A stretch of DNA of 16,680 bases from JBFLYN01 sp040756655 (GCA_040756655.1 JBFLYN010000053.1:1-16680); one strand, 5' to 3'; numbered from the stretch's first letter, positions 7,399-14,733 are shown. Program-made: numbers and translations. Notes: generated by a model from the sequence alone, not told the origin.

Positions 7399-8388
7399 GT
7401 GAGCGAACCGAGGCCATCCCGGTCCAGAAAGCTGGGCGGTGACGACGATCTAGCCCTCCTGGTCAGAGTCGCCGAAATGTACTATGAGCTGCAACTGACC
7501 CAGCAAGACATCGCCAATCGCTTGGGCATGTCCCGGCCAGTCGTATCGCGACTGCTTACGCGCGCGCACAACGAAGGCATCGTGAAGATCAGCATCAGCC
7601 ACCCACTAAGCCGGGCCGAGGAGATCACCAGCAAGATCAAGGCTCGCTTTCGCCTGAGGGACGTGGTGGTGATCCCTTCGTCCCTGTCCGACCACCAGGT
7701 CAACATCAGGCGCATTGCCCGGGCTGCAGCTGATTACCTGCTCTCCCACCTCCGGGATGGAGAGGTGCTGGGAGTGGGCCGGGGAGCCACGGTGTATGCC
7801 ACGGTCAACGCCCTGGCCGGGTTCCGGCCGGGCATCGAGGCCATACCTCTCACCGGGGGCATGGGACACAATGACGCCGCTTTCCAGGTCAATGAACTGG
7901 CCCGGCTGGCCGCCGAGAAACTGGGCGGCACCTGCCTTTACCTGTACGCTCCGGCCACCGTGTCCGATAGAGCCACCCGGGACGGGCTTTTCCAGGAACG
8001 GCACGTCGCGCCCACGGTGGCGCGCTGGGACCGCCTCAGCCTGGCGCTGGTGGGAGTGGGCTCGATCTTCCAGGCCCGCGACCCTGAGTACCAGAGCCGG
8101 GTCAAGAAGGTGATGGAAGGAACCGGGCGCCACCCGGTGGCCGACATTTGCGGCCGGTTGTTGGACGAACAGGGCCGCGAGATCGCCTGGGACCGGGACC
8201 ACGTAGTGGCGGTAGAGCTGGAGCAGCTGCACCGGTGCGGCCTGGTGTTGGCGGTGGCCGGGGGCGAAGCCAAGGCGCGTGCCCTCTTTGCCTGCATCAA
8301 AGGAGGGCACCTCGACGTCCTGATTACCGACGAACAGGCCGCCGCCGGGCTGGTCAGGCTCGCTACTGAGGGACACGAACCCAGTTAA
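7399..8388 (+). CDS. SorC-family transcriptional regulator
   Basis: This is a sugar-responsive DNA-binding regulator of 329 aa. An N-terminal helix-turn-helix occupies about residues 33-54 (LTQQDIANRLGMSRPVVSRL). A C-terminal sugar-phosphate-binding domain of the SorC/DeoR effector class contains GVGRGATVYATVNAL, PLTGGMGHN and LVGVGSIF. Start choice: GAGAGG at 7384-7389 touches the ATG at 7390 but stands 9 bases before the GTG at 7399, so the GTG is preferred. It lies 16 bases after the AOR stop and is the last gene of the operon, suggesting autoregulation of PTS genes through the palindrome at 895-922. Effectors in this family are usually phosphorylated sugars, which suits a PTS pathway. Confidence 0.92.
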   Translation: MSEPRPSRSRKLGGDDDLALLVRVAEMYYELQLTQQDIANRLGMSRPVVSRLLTRAHNEGIVKISISHPLSRAEEITSKIKARFRLRDVVVIPSSLSDHQVNIRRIARAAADYLLSHLRDGEVLGVGRGATVYATVNALAGFRPGIEAIPLTGGMGHNDAAFQVNELARLAAEKLGGTCLYLYAPATVSDRATRDGLFQERHVAPTVARWDRLSLALVGVGSIFQARDPEYQSRVKKVMEGTGRHPVADICGRLLDEQGREIAWDRDHVVAVELEQLHRCGLVLAVAGGEAKARALFACIKGGHLDVLITDEQAAAGLVRLATEGHEPS

Positions 8389-8401
8389 TCGCTGGCAACC
8401 A

Positions 8402-8429
8402 AGAGAGGGCGGGATGTGCCGCCCTCTCT
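8402..8429 (+). terminator. Hairpin after the PTS/AOR operon
   Basis: AGAGAGGGCGG (8402-8412) and CCGCCCTCTCT (8419-8429) form a perfect 11-bp stem with a GATGTG loop, 13 bases after the regulator stop codon. There is no T-run on either side, so it may end transcription weakly or protect the 3' end. It also separates this operon from the convergent minus-strand ORF at 8441-8656. Confidence 0.6.
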
Positions 8430-8440
8430 GCCTGCACTCG

Positions 8441-8656
8441 CTAGCCCCCCGGTTCTGCCTCCTCCAGCGCGATGACAAGCGCGTGGTTTTCCGGGTCGAA
8501 CCCCACTGCCATTACCTTGGCCTGTACCGGACAGATGATCGGCCGGCCATTTTGATCCCACCCGGTCACCGTGCCGGGCTCCACCCGACTTCCTACGCGT
8601 ACCCTGACCCCGCGAGTGGCTTCCACGGTGAGGGTAAACTGGCGATTAGGGATCAA
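8441..8656 (-). CDS. Small hypothetical protein, barrel-sandwich (lipoyl-like) sequence pattern
   Basis: The minus-strand ORF encodes 71 aa from a TTG at 8656; the bases GGAG lie six bases upstream. I do not recognise a named family. The pattern VRVGSRVEPGTVTGWDQNGR, then PIICPVQAKVMAVGFDPENH, then ALVIALEE resembles the short beta-strands of barrel-sandwich hybrid domains: basic and glycine turns, a VxPG turn and an FDPxxHxL edge. It overlaps the end of the decayed alkaline phosphatase frame by 11 bases. It may once have been co-expressed with that gene, or be its detached tail. There is no lipoylation lysine motif. Coding status is plausible but unproven. Confidence 0.45.
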   Translation of the reverse strand: MIPNRQFTLTVEATRGVRVRVGSRVEPGTVTGWDQNGRPIICPVQAKVMAVGFDPENHALVIALEEAEPGG

Positions 8657-9581
8657 GAGTGACTCCGTGGAGACTGGCGATGAGACGGGCCACTTCGGTA
8701 TTGTCCAGGACCCCGCCGAAGACCGACGCTCCCGGGCCGTAGGCGTAGAGCAGCACCGGGTTGGCGGTAGGCCCCTGGGTGGGGCAGATGTCCCGGTAGA
8801 TCACACCGGCGTTGTCCCTCCTGGCGATGATATCGCCGTCGGTGCGTCTCCCGCCCGGGACTGTGGCAGGCAAGAATCCATCGCGTCCTCCCCGTAAAAG
8901 CACGTCCAGTCCGGCTTCAAACATTTGGGTGGCGATTTCTTCAGAACTGGCCCGGCTGCCCACGTGAGCCACAAAGGCGGCGGGAGTGGCATCCTACACC
9001 GTGTTGGACGAGATGATGCCAGCGGCCTTCCCGGCTGCCATGGCTGCTTCGGTCAGAGTTTTGAGAGGCGTGCCATCGCGTCTGATGCCTACCGTACCAT
9101 TGTCGGTCTTGTGCCCGGTGGAAAGCGCAGTGCCGGCCGCAGCCGAGTCAGCCATGTGGTAGTTGGGCGAGTGGGTAGCACAAGCCCGACCAATGGGACC
9201 TCTTCCTCGTGCAGCCGTCCTGACGGCCCGTAAGTTATGACCCCACACCCATGCCGTCCCCAATGAGCAGAATCACATTCTCGGCCGGGAACTGGGCCGG
9301 CGGGGGGACGGTTACCGGCACCTGGTTGGGCAGGACCAGATCCTGACCCGCCCGGATCAGGTTCGCGTTTCTGGAGCCCGGGGTTTGGCCGCAGTACTGC
9401 GTCGACAAATCCGCCCGGACCCCATGGAACCTGGCCGTCTAAAGGCCTACGCTCCCCCGGTGCTGCAGAGCGTGTCTCCCGGGTTCACTCTCCAACTAGC
9501 CAGTGGGGCTGCCCAGGATGCGCCGGCCGCCAAAAGCATGGCCGCAGGCAAGACGGCTACAATGAAGGTGCGCGTTTGCAG
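8646..9581 (-). pseudogene. Decayed secreted LysM-alkaline phosphatase gene
   Basis: Read on the minus strand, fragments in different frames line up as one exported enzyme. A CTG at 9581-9579 starts a signal peptide (TFIVAVLPAAMLLAAGASWA) leading into the LysM start VNPGDTL; a TAG at 9449-9447 ends this frame. A second frame (about 9369-9235) gives the LysM end NLIRAGQDLVLPNQVP and the alkaline phosphatase metal-site motif ENVILLIGDGMGVGS, then TAA. A third piece, EVPLVGLV, lies near 9200. The frame ending at 8994 carries the nucleophile region HMADSAAAGTALSTGHKTDN. A TAG at 8996-8994 then interrupts it, and the same frame continues DATPAAFVAHVGSR to 8646. At least two frameshifts and two stops are needed, so it is not functional as read. 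Sequencing indels are the main alternative. Confidence 0.75.
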
Positions 9582-9662
9582 GAGATTACACCTGCACGTA
9601 CTAGATTTGGGAACATCTATGTGAACAGCCGGTATACAATTCCTTCACGGTAAGTGCCATGA

Positions 9663-9690
9663 TTGCCCTATTGTGCAAAAGTAGTATAAG
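9663..9690 (+). promoter_or_regulatory. Candidate promoter of the peptide ABC operon
   Basis: TTGCCC at 9663-9668 and TATAAG at 9685-9690 are separated by 16 bases, a reasonable sigma-A-type pair upstream of the binding-protein gene. It implies a leader of roughly 125 bases. Only the sequence match supports it. Confidence 0.4.
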
Positions 9691-9743
9691 GCCTGGAGGA
9701 TTCGTCCGCTGTTTTGCCGAATATGCAATCTGGTATGGCCATA

Positions 9744-9788
9744 ACCGGAAAGGGGGGAGCATTGGTCCTTTAGCATGTGGTTTCCGGT
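9744..9788 (+). promoter_or_regulatory. Inverted repeat in the leader of the binding-protein gene
   Basis: ACCGGAAA (9744-9751) and TTTCCGGT (9781-9788) are exact reverse complements enclosing 29 bases, 19 bases ahead of the GAAGGAGGG ribosome binding site. The leader RNA could fold into a stem-loop here. No known riboswitch consensus is recognised. Confidence 0.35.
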
Positions 9789-9821
9789 CGTTCAGAAAAC
9801 GTAGAAGGAGGGAAAAACCCC

Positions 9822-11612
9822 GTGCGCATTTTCCGAAATTCGTGTGTGGTCATGGGTTTGGCCTTGCTCGTGGTCCTCTCACTGGTGGCGGGTTGCGCAA
9901 AGCCTGCGCCCACGCCGCCCGCTCCGCCCACTCCGCCAGCTCCGCCGCCGCCTACCGGACCGGAGCGAGGGGGCATCCTGCTCACTACCAGCATAGGTGA
10001 TGCCAGCTTCCTCAACCCCATCCTGTCGGCGGACACTGCCACCGGCACCATCGTGGGCTACATCTTTGAGGGCCTAGTTACCTTGGACGGTGACGTAAAT
10101 CTCAAGCCCTTGCTGGCCAAGAGGTGGGAGTCGTCTCCTGACGAGCTGACCTGGACCTTCTATCTCCGCGACGATGTCAAGTGGCATGACGGGATCCCGT
10201 TCACTTCCAAGGATGTCAAGTTCACCTACGAAAGCATCCTGCACCCGACTTATACCGGGCCCCGGGTAGCCAACTTCAACATGCTCCTTGGCGCCAAAGC
10301 TTACCTTGCCGAGATCGCTGCTATCAACAAGCAGTTCAGCGACAAGGCCATCTCCGAAGAGGAACATAAAGCCAAGACCCTCGAAGCATACCAAAACTGG
10401 CTCAAGCTGGAAGCCATCCAGACACCGGATGCCCACACCGTGGTGTTCCGCCTGGCCGAACCCTTTGCCCCGTTCCTGTTCAACTCGGTCAGTCTGGGCA
10501 TCATACCCTGGCACATTCTCAAGGATCACCAGGGAGTGGCCATGCGCGATCATGCTTTCAGCCGTAAACCCGTAGGTACCGGTCCGTTCAAGTTCAAAGA
10601 GTGGAAGTCCGGCGAGCACGTGGCCGTGGTTGCTAACTTCAACTACTGGGGCAAGGTGCCGTACGTCGACGAGCTGGTCATGCAGATCATTCCGGACATG
10701 AACACCATCGGGGTGGCTCTGGAGGCGGGCCGGGTCGACCATGGCTCCCTGGTTCCCGAGGAGTTTGCCCGGTTTGATGCCATGAAGCATGTCCAAACCT
10801 TCGAATTCCCGGCCTTTAGCTACACCTACATGGGCTTCAACCTGACCAACCCGCTGTTTAAGGACAAACTCGTGCGCCATGCCATCTCCCACGCCATTAA
10901 CAAGGAGGCCATGGTCAACGAGATCTTCCAGGGCCACGCGGTGCCTGCCTGGACCCACGGCTCGCCGGTGCGCTGGGACTACAACCCCAACGTCAAGCAG
11001 TTCCCATACGATGTAGCCAAGGCCAAGCAGCTCTTGGCGGAAGCCGGCTGGAAGCCCGGTCCCGACGGGATCCTGGTGAAGGACGGCAAGCGCTTCGAGT
11101 TCGTGCTGCAGACCAACCTCGGCAACAAGCAGCGGGAAGCTGCGGCAGTAGTCATCCAGAGCAACCTGGAGGAAGTCGGTATCAAGGTTGACGTCCAACT
11201 GGTGGAGTGGTCAACCTTTGTTAACGCCGTGTTGCTGGGCAAGAACTTCGATGTCTGCATCGTGGGCTGGGCCCTGGGGGCCGATCCCGATGCCTTCAGC
11301 ATCTGGCACAGCAAGGGCGGCGGGTTCAACTTCGTGAGTTTCTTCAACGAACGAGTGGACCGGATCCTCGAGCAGGGCCGGGTCGTCGGTGACCTGAACC
11401 AGCGTAAGGCCCTGTACCAGGAGATGCAGGCCATCCTTGCTGAGGAGCAGCCTTACGTATTCCTGTTCTATCCCAACACCCTGGTGGGCATCAACGCGCG
11501 CGTGGAAGCCCCGTTCAAGGGGAGCCCGGCGCACTCTTCCGGTATCCTGTGGAACGCCGAACACTGGTGGATCCCGGAGAAATACCAGAAGGGGCCCATT
11601 CTCACACCCTAG
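9822..11612 (+). CDS. Peptide ABC transporter substrate-binding lipoprotein (SBP family 5)
   Basis: This extracytoplasmic binding protein of the DppA/OppA family has 596 aa. The signal peptide ends in the lipobox LVAGC with Cys25 as the lipid-anchored residue. A proline-rich linker (PAPTPPAPPTPPAPPPP) follows before the folded domain begins near RGGILLTTS. Family motifs include YIFEGLVTLDG, LAKRWESSPDELTWTFYLRD and DVKWHDGIPFTSKDVKFTYE, and the C-terminal half has DYNPNVKQFPYDVAKAKQLL. Start: GTG 9822 follows GAAGGAGGG by about 10 bases; an in-frame start at 9777 would remove the normal signal-peptide position. It is first in an operon with two permeases. The ligand, presumably a peptide or peptide-like compound, cannot be read from sequence. 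Confidence 0.93.
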   Translation: MRIFRNSCVVMGLALLVVLSLVAGCAKPAPTPPAPPTPPAPPPPTGPERGGILLTTSIGDASFLNPILSADTATGTIVGYIFEGLVTLDGDVNLKPLLAKRWESSPDELTWTFYLRDDVKWHDGIPFTSKDVKFTYESILHPTYTGPRVANFNMLLGAKAYLAEIAAINKQFSDKAISEEEHKAKTLEAYQNWLKLEAIQTPDAHTVVFRLAEPFAPFLFNSVSLGIIPWHILKDHQGVAMRDHAFSRKPVGTGPFKFKEWKSGEHVAVVANFNYWGKVPYVDELVMQIIPDMNTIGVALEAGRVDHGSLVPEEFARFDAMKHVQTFEFPAFSYTYMGFNLTNPLFKDKLVRHAISHAINKEAMVNEIFQGHAVPAWTHGSPVRWDYNPNVKQFPYDVAKAKQLLAEAGWKPGPDGILVKDGKRFEFVLQTNLGNKQREAAAVVIQSNLEEVGIKVDVQLVEWSTFVNAVLLGKNFDVCIVGWALGADPDAFSIWHSKGGGFNFVSFFNERVDRILEQGRVVGDLNQRKALYQEMQAILAEEQPYVFLFYPNTLVGINARVEAPFKGSPAHSSGILWNAEHWWIPEKYQKGPILTP

Positions 11613-11628
11613 ATTGCATGCAGGCATG

Positions 11629-11658
11629 GGAGGGCACCCCGGTGCCGGGGTGCCCTCC
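11629..11658 (+). promoter_or_regulatory. Hairpin between binding protein and first permease
   Basis: GGAGGGCACCCCGG (11629-11642) and CCGGGGTGCCCTCC (11645-11658) are exact reverse complements. Physically this is a stem of about 12 bp with a GGTGCC loop. No T-tract follows, and the permease ribosome binding site begins only a few bases later. Such intercistronic hairpins after binding-protein genes often stabilise the upstream message and reduce permease expression; that role is inferred here. Confidence 0.7.
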
Positions 11659-11680
11659 TAGTTGAGGGAGGAACGGGTTT

Positions 11681-12634
11681 GTGACCAAGTACCTGGCTAG
11701 AAGGCTGCTCCAGGCCGTTCCGCTGTTGCTGGGCATTACCATGATCACCTTCTTGGTGGTCCACCTGGCACCGGGCGGCCCTGCTCAGGTCATGATCAGC
11801 CCGGACGCCAGCCCGGCCGACATCGCCCGCATCGAGCGAGCACTGGGCTTGGACCGGCCTATCCACGTCCAGTACGTCATGTGGATGGGCCGCATGCTCC
11901 GGGGTGACTTCGGACGGTCGTTCAACGATGGGCAGCTGGTTACCACCAAGATCGCAGAGAGGCTGCCTAACACCCTGATGCTGACGCTGGTTTCGTTCAC
12001 CGTGGCACTGGCGCTGGCCATCCCCATCGGCATCGTGAGCGCGGTCAGGCAGTACAGCGCCCTGGACAAGGTAAGTACGGTGGTGGCGCTTATCGGCGTG
12101 TCGCTGCCTGCCTTCTGGTTCGGCCTCATGCTGATGCTGTTGTTCTCCGTTCAACTGCGGTGGCTGCCCTCCCACGGGTTGTCTACCTACGGATCGGGGT
12201 TCATCCTCGGTGACCGCATCAAGCACCTGATCCTGCCGGTGACGGTGCTGGCCTACGGGGGCAACCTGGCCGCTTACATGCGCTACACCCGCTCCAGCAT
12301 GCTTGAGGTCATCCGCCAAGACTACGTGCGCACGGCGCGGTCCAAGGGTGTGGCGGAACGGGTGGTCATCTACAAGCACGCACTGAAGAATGCCTTGATC
12401 CCGCTCATCACCATGTTCGGGCTTTCTTTGCCGGGCTTTTTCAGCGGGGCGCTCATCACGGAAAACCTTTTTGCCATACCCGGCATCGGGCGGCTGGCCC
12501 TGCAGTCAGTGTTCACCCGGGACTACAATGTGATCATGGCCATCAACCTGATGGTCGCTACGCTGGTGGTGGTGGGTAACCTGCTGGCAGACATCCTGTA
12601 TGCCGTGGTCGACCCGCGCATCCGCTACGACTGA
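11681..12634 (+). CDS. Peptide ABC transporter permease, DppB/OppB type
   Basis: This integral membrane permease has 317 aa. It begins with the family signature MTKYLARRLLQAVPLLLGIT and APGGPAQVM. The cytoplasmic EAA-loop region YVRTARSKGVAERVVIYKHA (about residues 215-235) contacts the ATPase subunits. Hydrophobic segments flank it, and the C-terminus ends DILYAVVDPRIRYD as in DppB. The GTG start at 11681 follows GAGGGAGGAA. It is 68 bases after the binding protein, across the hairpin at 11629-11658, and 17 bases before the second permease. Confidence 0.95.
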   Translation: MTKYLARRLLQAVPLLLGITMITFLVVHLAPGGPAQVMISPDASPADIARIERALGLDRPIHVQYVMWMGRMLRGDFGRSFNDGQLVTTKIAERLPNTLMLTLVSFTVALALAIPIGIVSAVRQYSALDKVSTVVALIGVSLPAFWFGLMLMLLFSVQLRWLPSHGLSTYGSGFILGDRIKHLILPVTVLAYGGNLAAYMRYTRSSMLEVIRQDYVRTARSKGVAERVVIYKHALKNALIPLITMFGLSLPGFFSGALITENLFAIPGIGRLALQSVFTRDYNVIMAINLMVATLVVVGNLLADILYAVVDPRIRYD

Positions 12635-12651
12635 AGGCAGGAGGTGCAAGC

Positions 12652-13524
12652 ATGACAAAAACACCAGGGTCGGAGCCCGAGCACCTAAGCTGGGGTCGGA
12701 TTTTCTGGCGGAGGTTCAAGCGGCACCGCCTGGCCATGGTGGGCGTGGCGATCCTGCTCGTACTGTACCTGGTGGCCGCTTTGGCTCCGCAGATCGCTCC
12801 ATATCCGCCCAACCGGCAAAACATCCTCAACCGCTTTAAGCCTCCCAGCCGCCTCCACCTGTTCGGTACCGACATGTATGGACGGGACATATTCAGCCGG
12901 GTGGTCCACGGTGCCAGGATCTCCCTGTCGGTGGGGTTCGTATCCATGGGTATCGCAGTTACCATCGGAACAACCATCGGAGCGTTGGCCGGGTACTACG
13001 GGGGCTGGGTAGATAACGCTCTCATGCGGCTTACGGATATTGTGATTTCCTTCCCGGTGCTCTTTTTGATCCTGACCGTGGTGGCCATCATCGGTCCTAG
13101 CATCTTCAACATCATGGCAGTAATTGGCCTTACCGCGTGGCCGGGCACGGCCCGCTTGGTGCGGGGCCAGTTTCTGTCCCTGCGGGCCCAGGACTTCACC
13201 GAGGCCGCCCGGGCCCTGGGCACCACGGACCGGCGCATCATCTTCCGGCACATATTGCCCAACTCCATGGCACCCATCATCGTTGCCGCCACGTTGGGGG
13301 TGGCCACCGCCATACTGGTAGAGACGGCCCTCAGCTACCTGGGCATCGGGGTGCAGCCCCCCCAGGCCAGCTGGGGCAACATCCTGTACGAGGGACAGAG
13401 CCACATGCGGCGGGCGTGGTGGTACACGGTGTTCCCGGGAGCCTTCATTTTCTTGACCGTGTTGAGTTTCAACATGGTGGGGGATGCCCTGCGCGACGCC
13501 CTCGACCCTCGCCTCAAGGAATAG
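12652..13524 (+). CDS. Peptide ABC transporter permease, DppC/OppC type
   Basis: This second membrane permease of the peptide importer has 290 aa. The N-terminal segment FWRRFKRHRLAMVGVAILLV is typical of the OppC_N region. Then come the family signatures HLFGTDMYGRDIFSRVVHGA and ISLSVGF. The EAA loop is FTEAARALGTTDRRIIFRHI, followed by LPNSMAPIIV. The C-terminus ends GDALRDALDPRLKE as in DppC. ATG 12652 is preceded by GGAGGTG. The operon ends here at a terminator without DppD/DppF ATPase genes, so the ATPases must be encoded elsewhere or shared. Confidence 0.95.
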   Translation: MTKTPGSEPEHLSWGRIFWRRFKRHRLAMVGVAILLVLYLVAALAPQIAPYPPNRQNILNRFKPPSRLHLFGTDMYGRDIFSRVVHGARISLSVGFVSMGIAVTIGTTIGALAGYYGGWVDNALMRLTDIVISFPVLFLILTVVAIIGPSIFNIMAVIGLTAWPGTARLVRGQFLSLRAQDFTEAARALGTTDRRIIFRHILPNSMAPIIVAATLGVATAILVETALSYLGIGVQPPQASWGNILYEGQSHMRRAWWYTVFPGAFIFLTVLSFNMVGDALRDALDPRLKE

Positions 13525-13536
13525 GCTGAGCGTCGT

Positions 13537-13570
13537 AGCCCGCTCCGCCCCGGGGCGGGCTCATTCTTTT
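13537..13570 (+). terminator. Rho-independent terminator of the peptide ABC operon
   Basis: AGCCCGC (13537-13543) pairs with GCGGGCT (13555-13561), enclosing CCGCCCC-GGGGCGG, which can pair alternatively. It is followed by CATTCTTTT. It begins 12 bases after the permease stop codon. Confidence 0.7.
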
Positions 13571-13639
13571 CCGATCGGGAGGTCCGGCCGTCCCTTATGT
13601 CCAGGCAGTTCGCCGTATGCGGGAAAAAGGGATGAACGC

Positions 13640-13910
13640 TGGGCTTGTGATCTAGTGAGGGAGGGAGCCGCGGTAGTGGGCGCCCACACTAATCCCGGGT
13701 ACCGGGCAGCCGGTGTGGGCTTCAGGGGTGACACCACCGGCGCCGTGGAGACCTGGGGGGCGCTGCCCGACCGCCTAGCGACGCCTCCGGCCGGGTTGGG
13801 TGCTCCGTGGTTCATCGACGTGCAATCGCATGCCGAGCGCCCTGAGCCCGGGGGTCACCACCGCCATGGGAGTCAACTGTGGTTTCTCCGGCACCCCGGT
13901 GCCGTTAAGT
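13640..13910 (+). pseudogene. N-terminal relic of an N-acyl-D-amino-acid deacylase-like amidohydrolase
   Basis: In one frame (about 13649-13837) the sequence reads REGAAVVGAHTNPGYRA, GVGFRGDTTGAVETWGALP and then PWFIDVQSHAE. In the next frame (about 13839-13907) it reads ALSPGVTTAMGVNCGFSGTP. Together these match the start of D-aminoacylase-type amidohydrolases: a small beta-sandwich, the metal-binding HxH-like strand (here SHAE in place of the usual SHxD), and the GVTTxVxxxCGxS motif. At least one frameshift separates them and the rest of the roughly 480-residue enzyme is absent. Amidohydrolases of this type often sit beside peptide ABC operons, as here. Confidence 0.65.
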
Positions 13911-14120
13911 TGCGACCGGCCCGGTGTAGGCGGTGGGCTTTTTCGGTGGGCCAGGGGCGGGACGGGTAGCGAGCCTTTTTCCGGCACACGAGGGCATACT
14001 AGTGCAGGAGAATGGCCCGGCCCGTCGAAGTATAATGGCAACCGGGTGGCCATGAAGGCTGCCGGCGACCATGGAGGTCCAGGACCGGGCTTTCGTGGTT
14101 TTTATCTTTGAGGTGAGAGC
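13911..14120 (+). promoter_or_regulatory. Intergenic region with TATAAT box before the DUF3842 operon
   Basis: A perfect TATAAT lies at 14031-14036, about 85 bases before the DUF3842 start. No good -35 hexamer is at the expected distance (GAGAAT at 14008-14013). The rest of the stretch shows no gene. A GAGGTGA ribosome binding site precedes ATG 14121. Confidence 0.3.
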
Positions 14121-14537
14121 ATGCGCATTGCCGTTGTAGACGGGCAGGGCGGGGGGATCGGGAAAAACATCATCTCCCGGCTGAGGCAGGATCTGGGACC
14201 GGACCTGGAGATCCTGGCCCTCGGCACCAACGCCACCGCCACCCTGGCCATGATCCGGGCCGGGGCCAACGACGGTGCCACCGGCGAGAACGCTATCTGC
14301 CGCAATGCCCCCCTGGTGGACGTGATCACTGGCACCATCAGTATCATCTGTGCCCACTCCATGCTGGGGGAGGTTACCCCGGCCATGGCTGAAGCGGTAG
14401 CGTCATGCCGGGCCCGGAAGCTCTTGCTACCGCTGACCCGGCTGGAGGTGGAGGTGATGGGCGTCGTTCCCGAGCCCATGCCCCATTACGTGGACATGCT
14501 CATCGCCCGCCTCAAGATCCTGTTGAGGGGAGGCTAG
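14121..14537 (+). CDS. DUF3842 family protein
   Basis: The product is a 138-residue soluble protein of the uncharacterised DUF3842 family, recognised by MRIAVVDGQGGGIGKNI (glycine-rich loop at 8-14), LALGTNATATLAMIRAGAN, GATGENAI and HSMLGEVTPAMAEAVA. The N-terminal beta-strand/glycine-loop/helix resembles a nucleotide-binding Rossmann-type start, but no function is established to my knowledge. Length is normal. The stop is 4 bases before the CooT-like gene, so they are co-translated. It opens a four-gene cluster with a CooT-like protein, an ECF S component and a methyltransferase. Confidence 0.88.
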   Translation: MRIAVVDGQGGGIGKNIISRLRQDLGPDLEILALGTNATATLAMIRAGANDGATGENAICRNAPLVDVITGTISIICAHSMLGEVTPAMAEAVASCRARKLLLPLTRLEVEVMGVVPEPMPHYVDMLIARLKILLRGG

Positions 14538-14541
14538 CGCC

Positions 14542-14733
14542 GTGTGCGAGGCCAACGCCTATGTCCAGGAACCAGACGGGAACTACACCGTGTTCCTGGA
14601 GAGCGTCGATGTGATCCAGCCCCAAGCTGACGGGCTCCTTCTCACCACCATCTTTGGTGAGACCAAGTTCATAAAGGGCCGGATCCTCCGCCTGGAACTG
14701 GTGGACCACAAGATCATTTTGCAGCGTGCATAG
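14542..14733 (+). CDS. CooT-family (nickel-binding) small protein
   Basis: This 63-residue protein starts MCEANAYVQEPDGNYTVFLE and continues SVDVIQPQADGLLLTTIFGE, then TKFIKGRILRLELVDHKIIL. The invariant MCEANxY start with Cys2, and the FGExKFIKGRI and LVDHxI motifs, identify the CooT family. In Rhodospirillum rubrum, CooT binds Ni(II) through Cys2 and helps mature carbon monoxide dehydrogenase. Many family members, however, occur away from CO dehydrogenase genes, as here. GTG 14542 follows AGGGGAGG by about 10 bases, 4 bases after DUF3842. Confidence 0.88.
   Translation: MCEANAYVQEPDGNYTVFLESVDVIQPQADGLLLTTIFGETKFIKGRILRLELVDHKIILQRA

Noticed and set aside
9612..9628. GAACATCTATGTGAAC as a second copy of the operator at 895-922
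   Set aside because: Only short words are shared (GAACA and ATGTG), the order and spacing differ, and the internal symmetry is just ACAT/ATGT.
9607..9640. TTGGGA and TATACAAT as a promoter for the peptide ABC operon
   Set aside because: The spacing (20-22 bases) is too long; the pair at 9663-9690 is better.
10074..11198. 374-residue minus-strand frame opposite the peptide-binding protein
   Set aside because: It lies entirely inside a well-supported plus-strand gene and has no recognisable domain.
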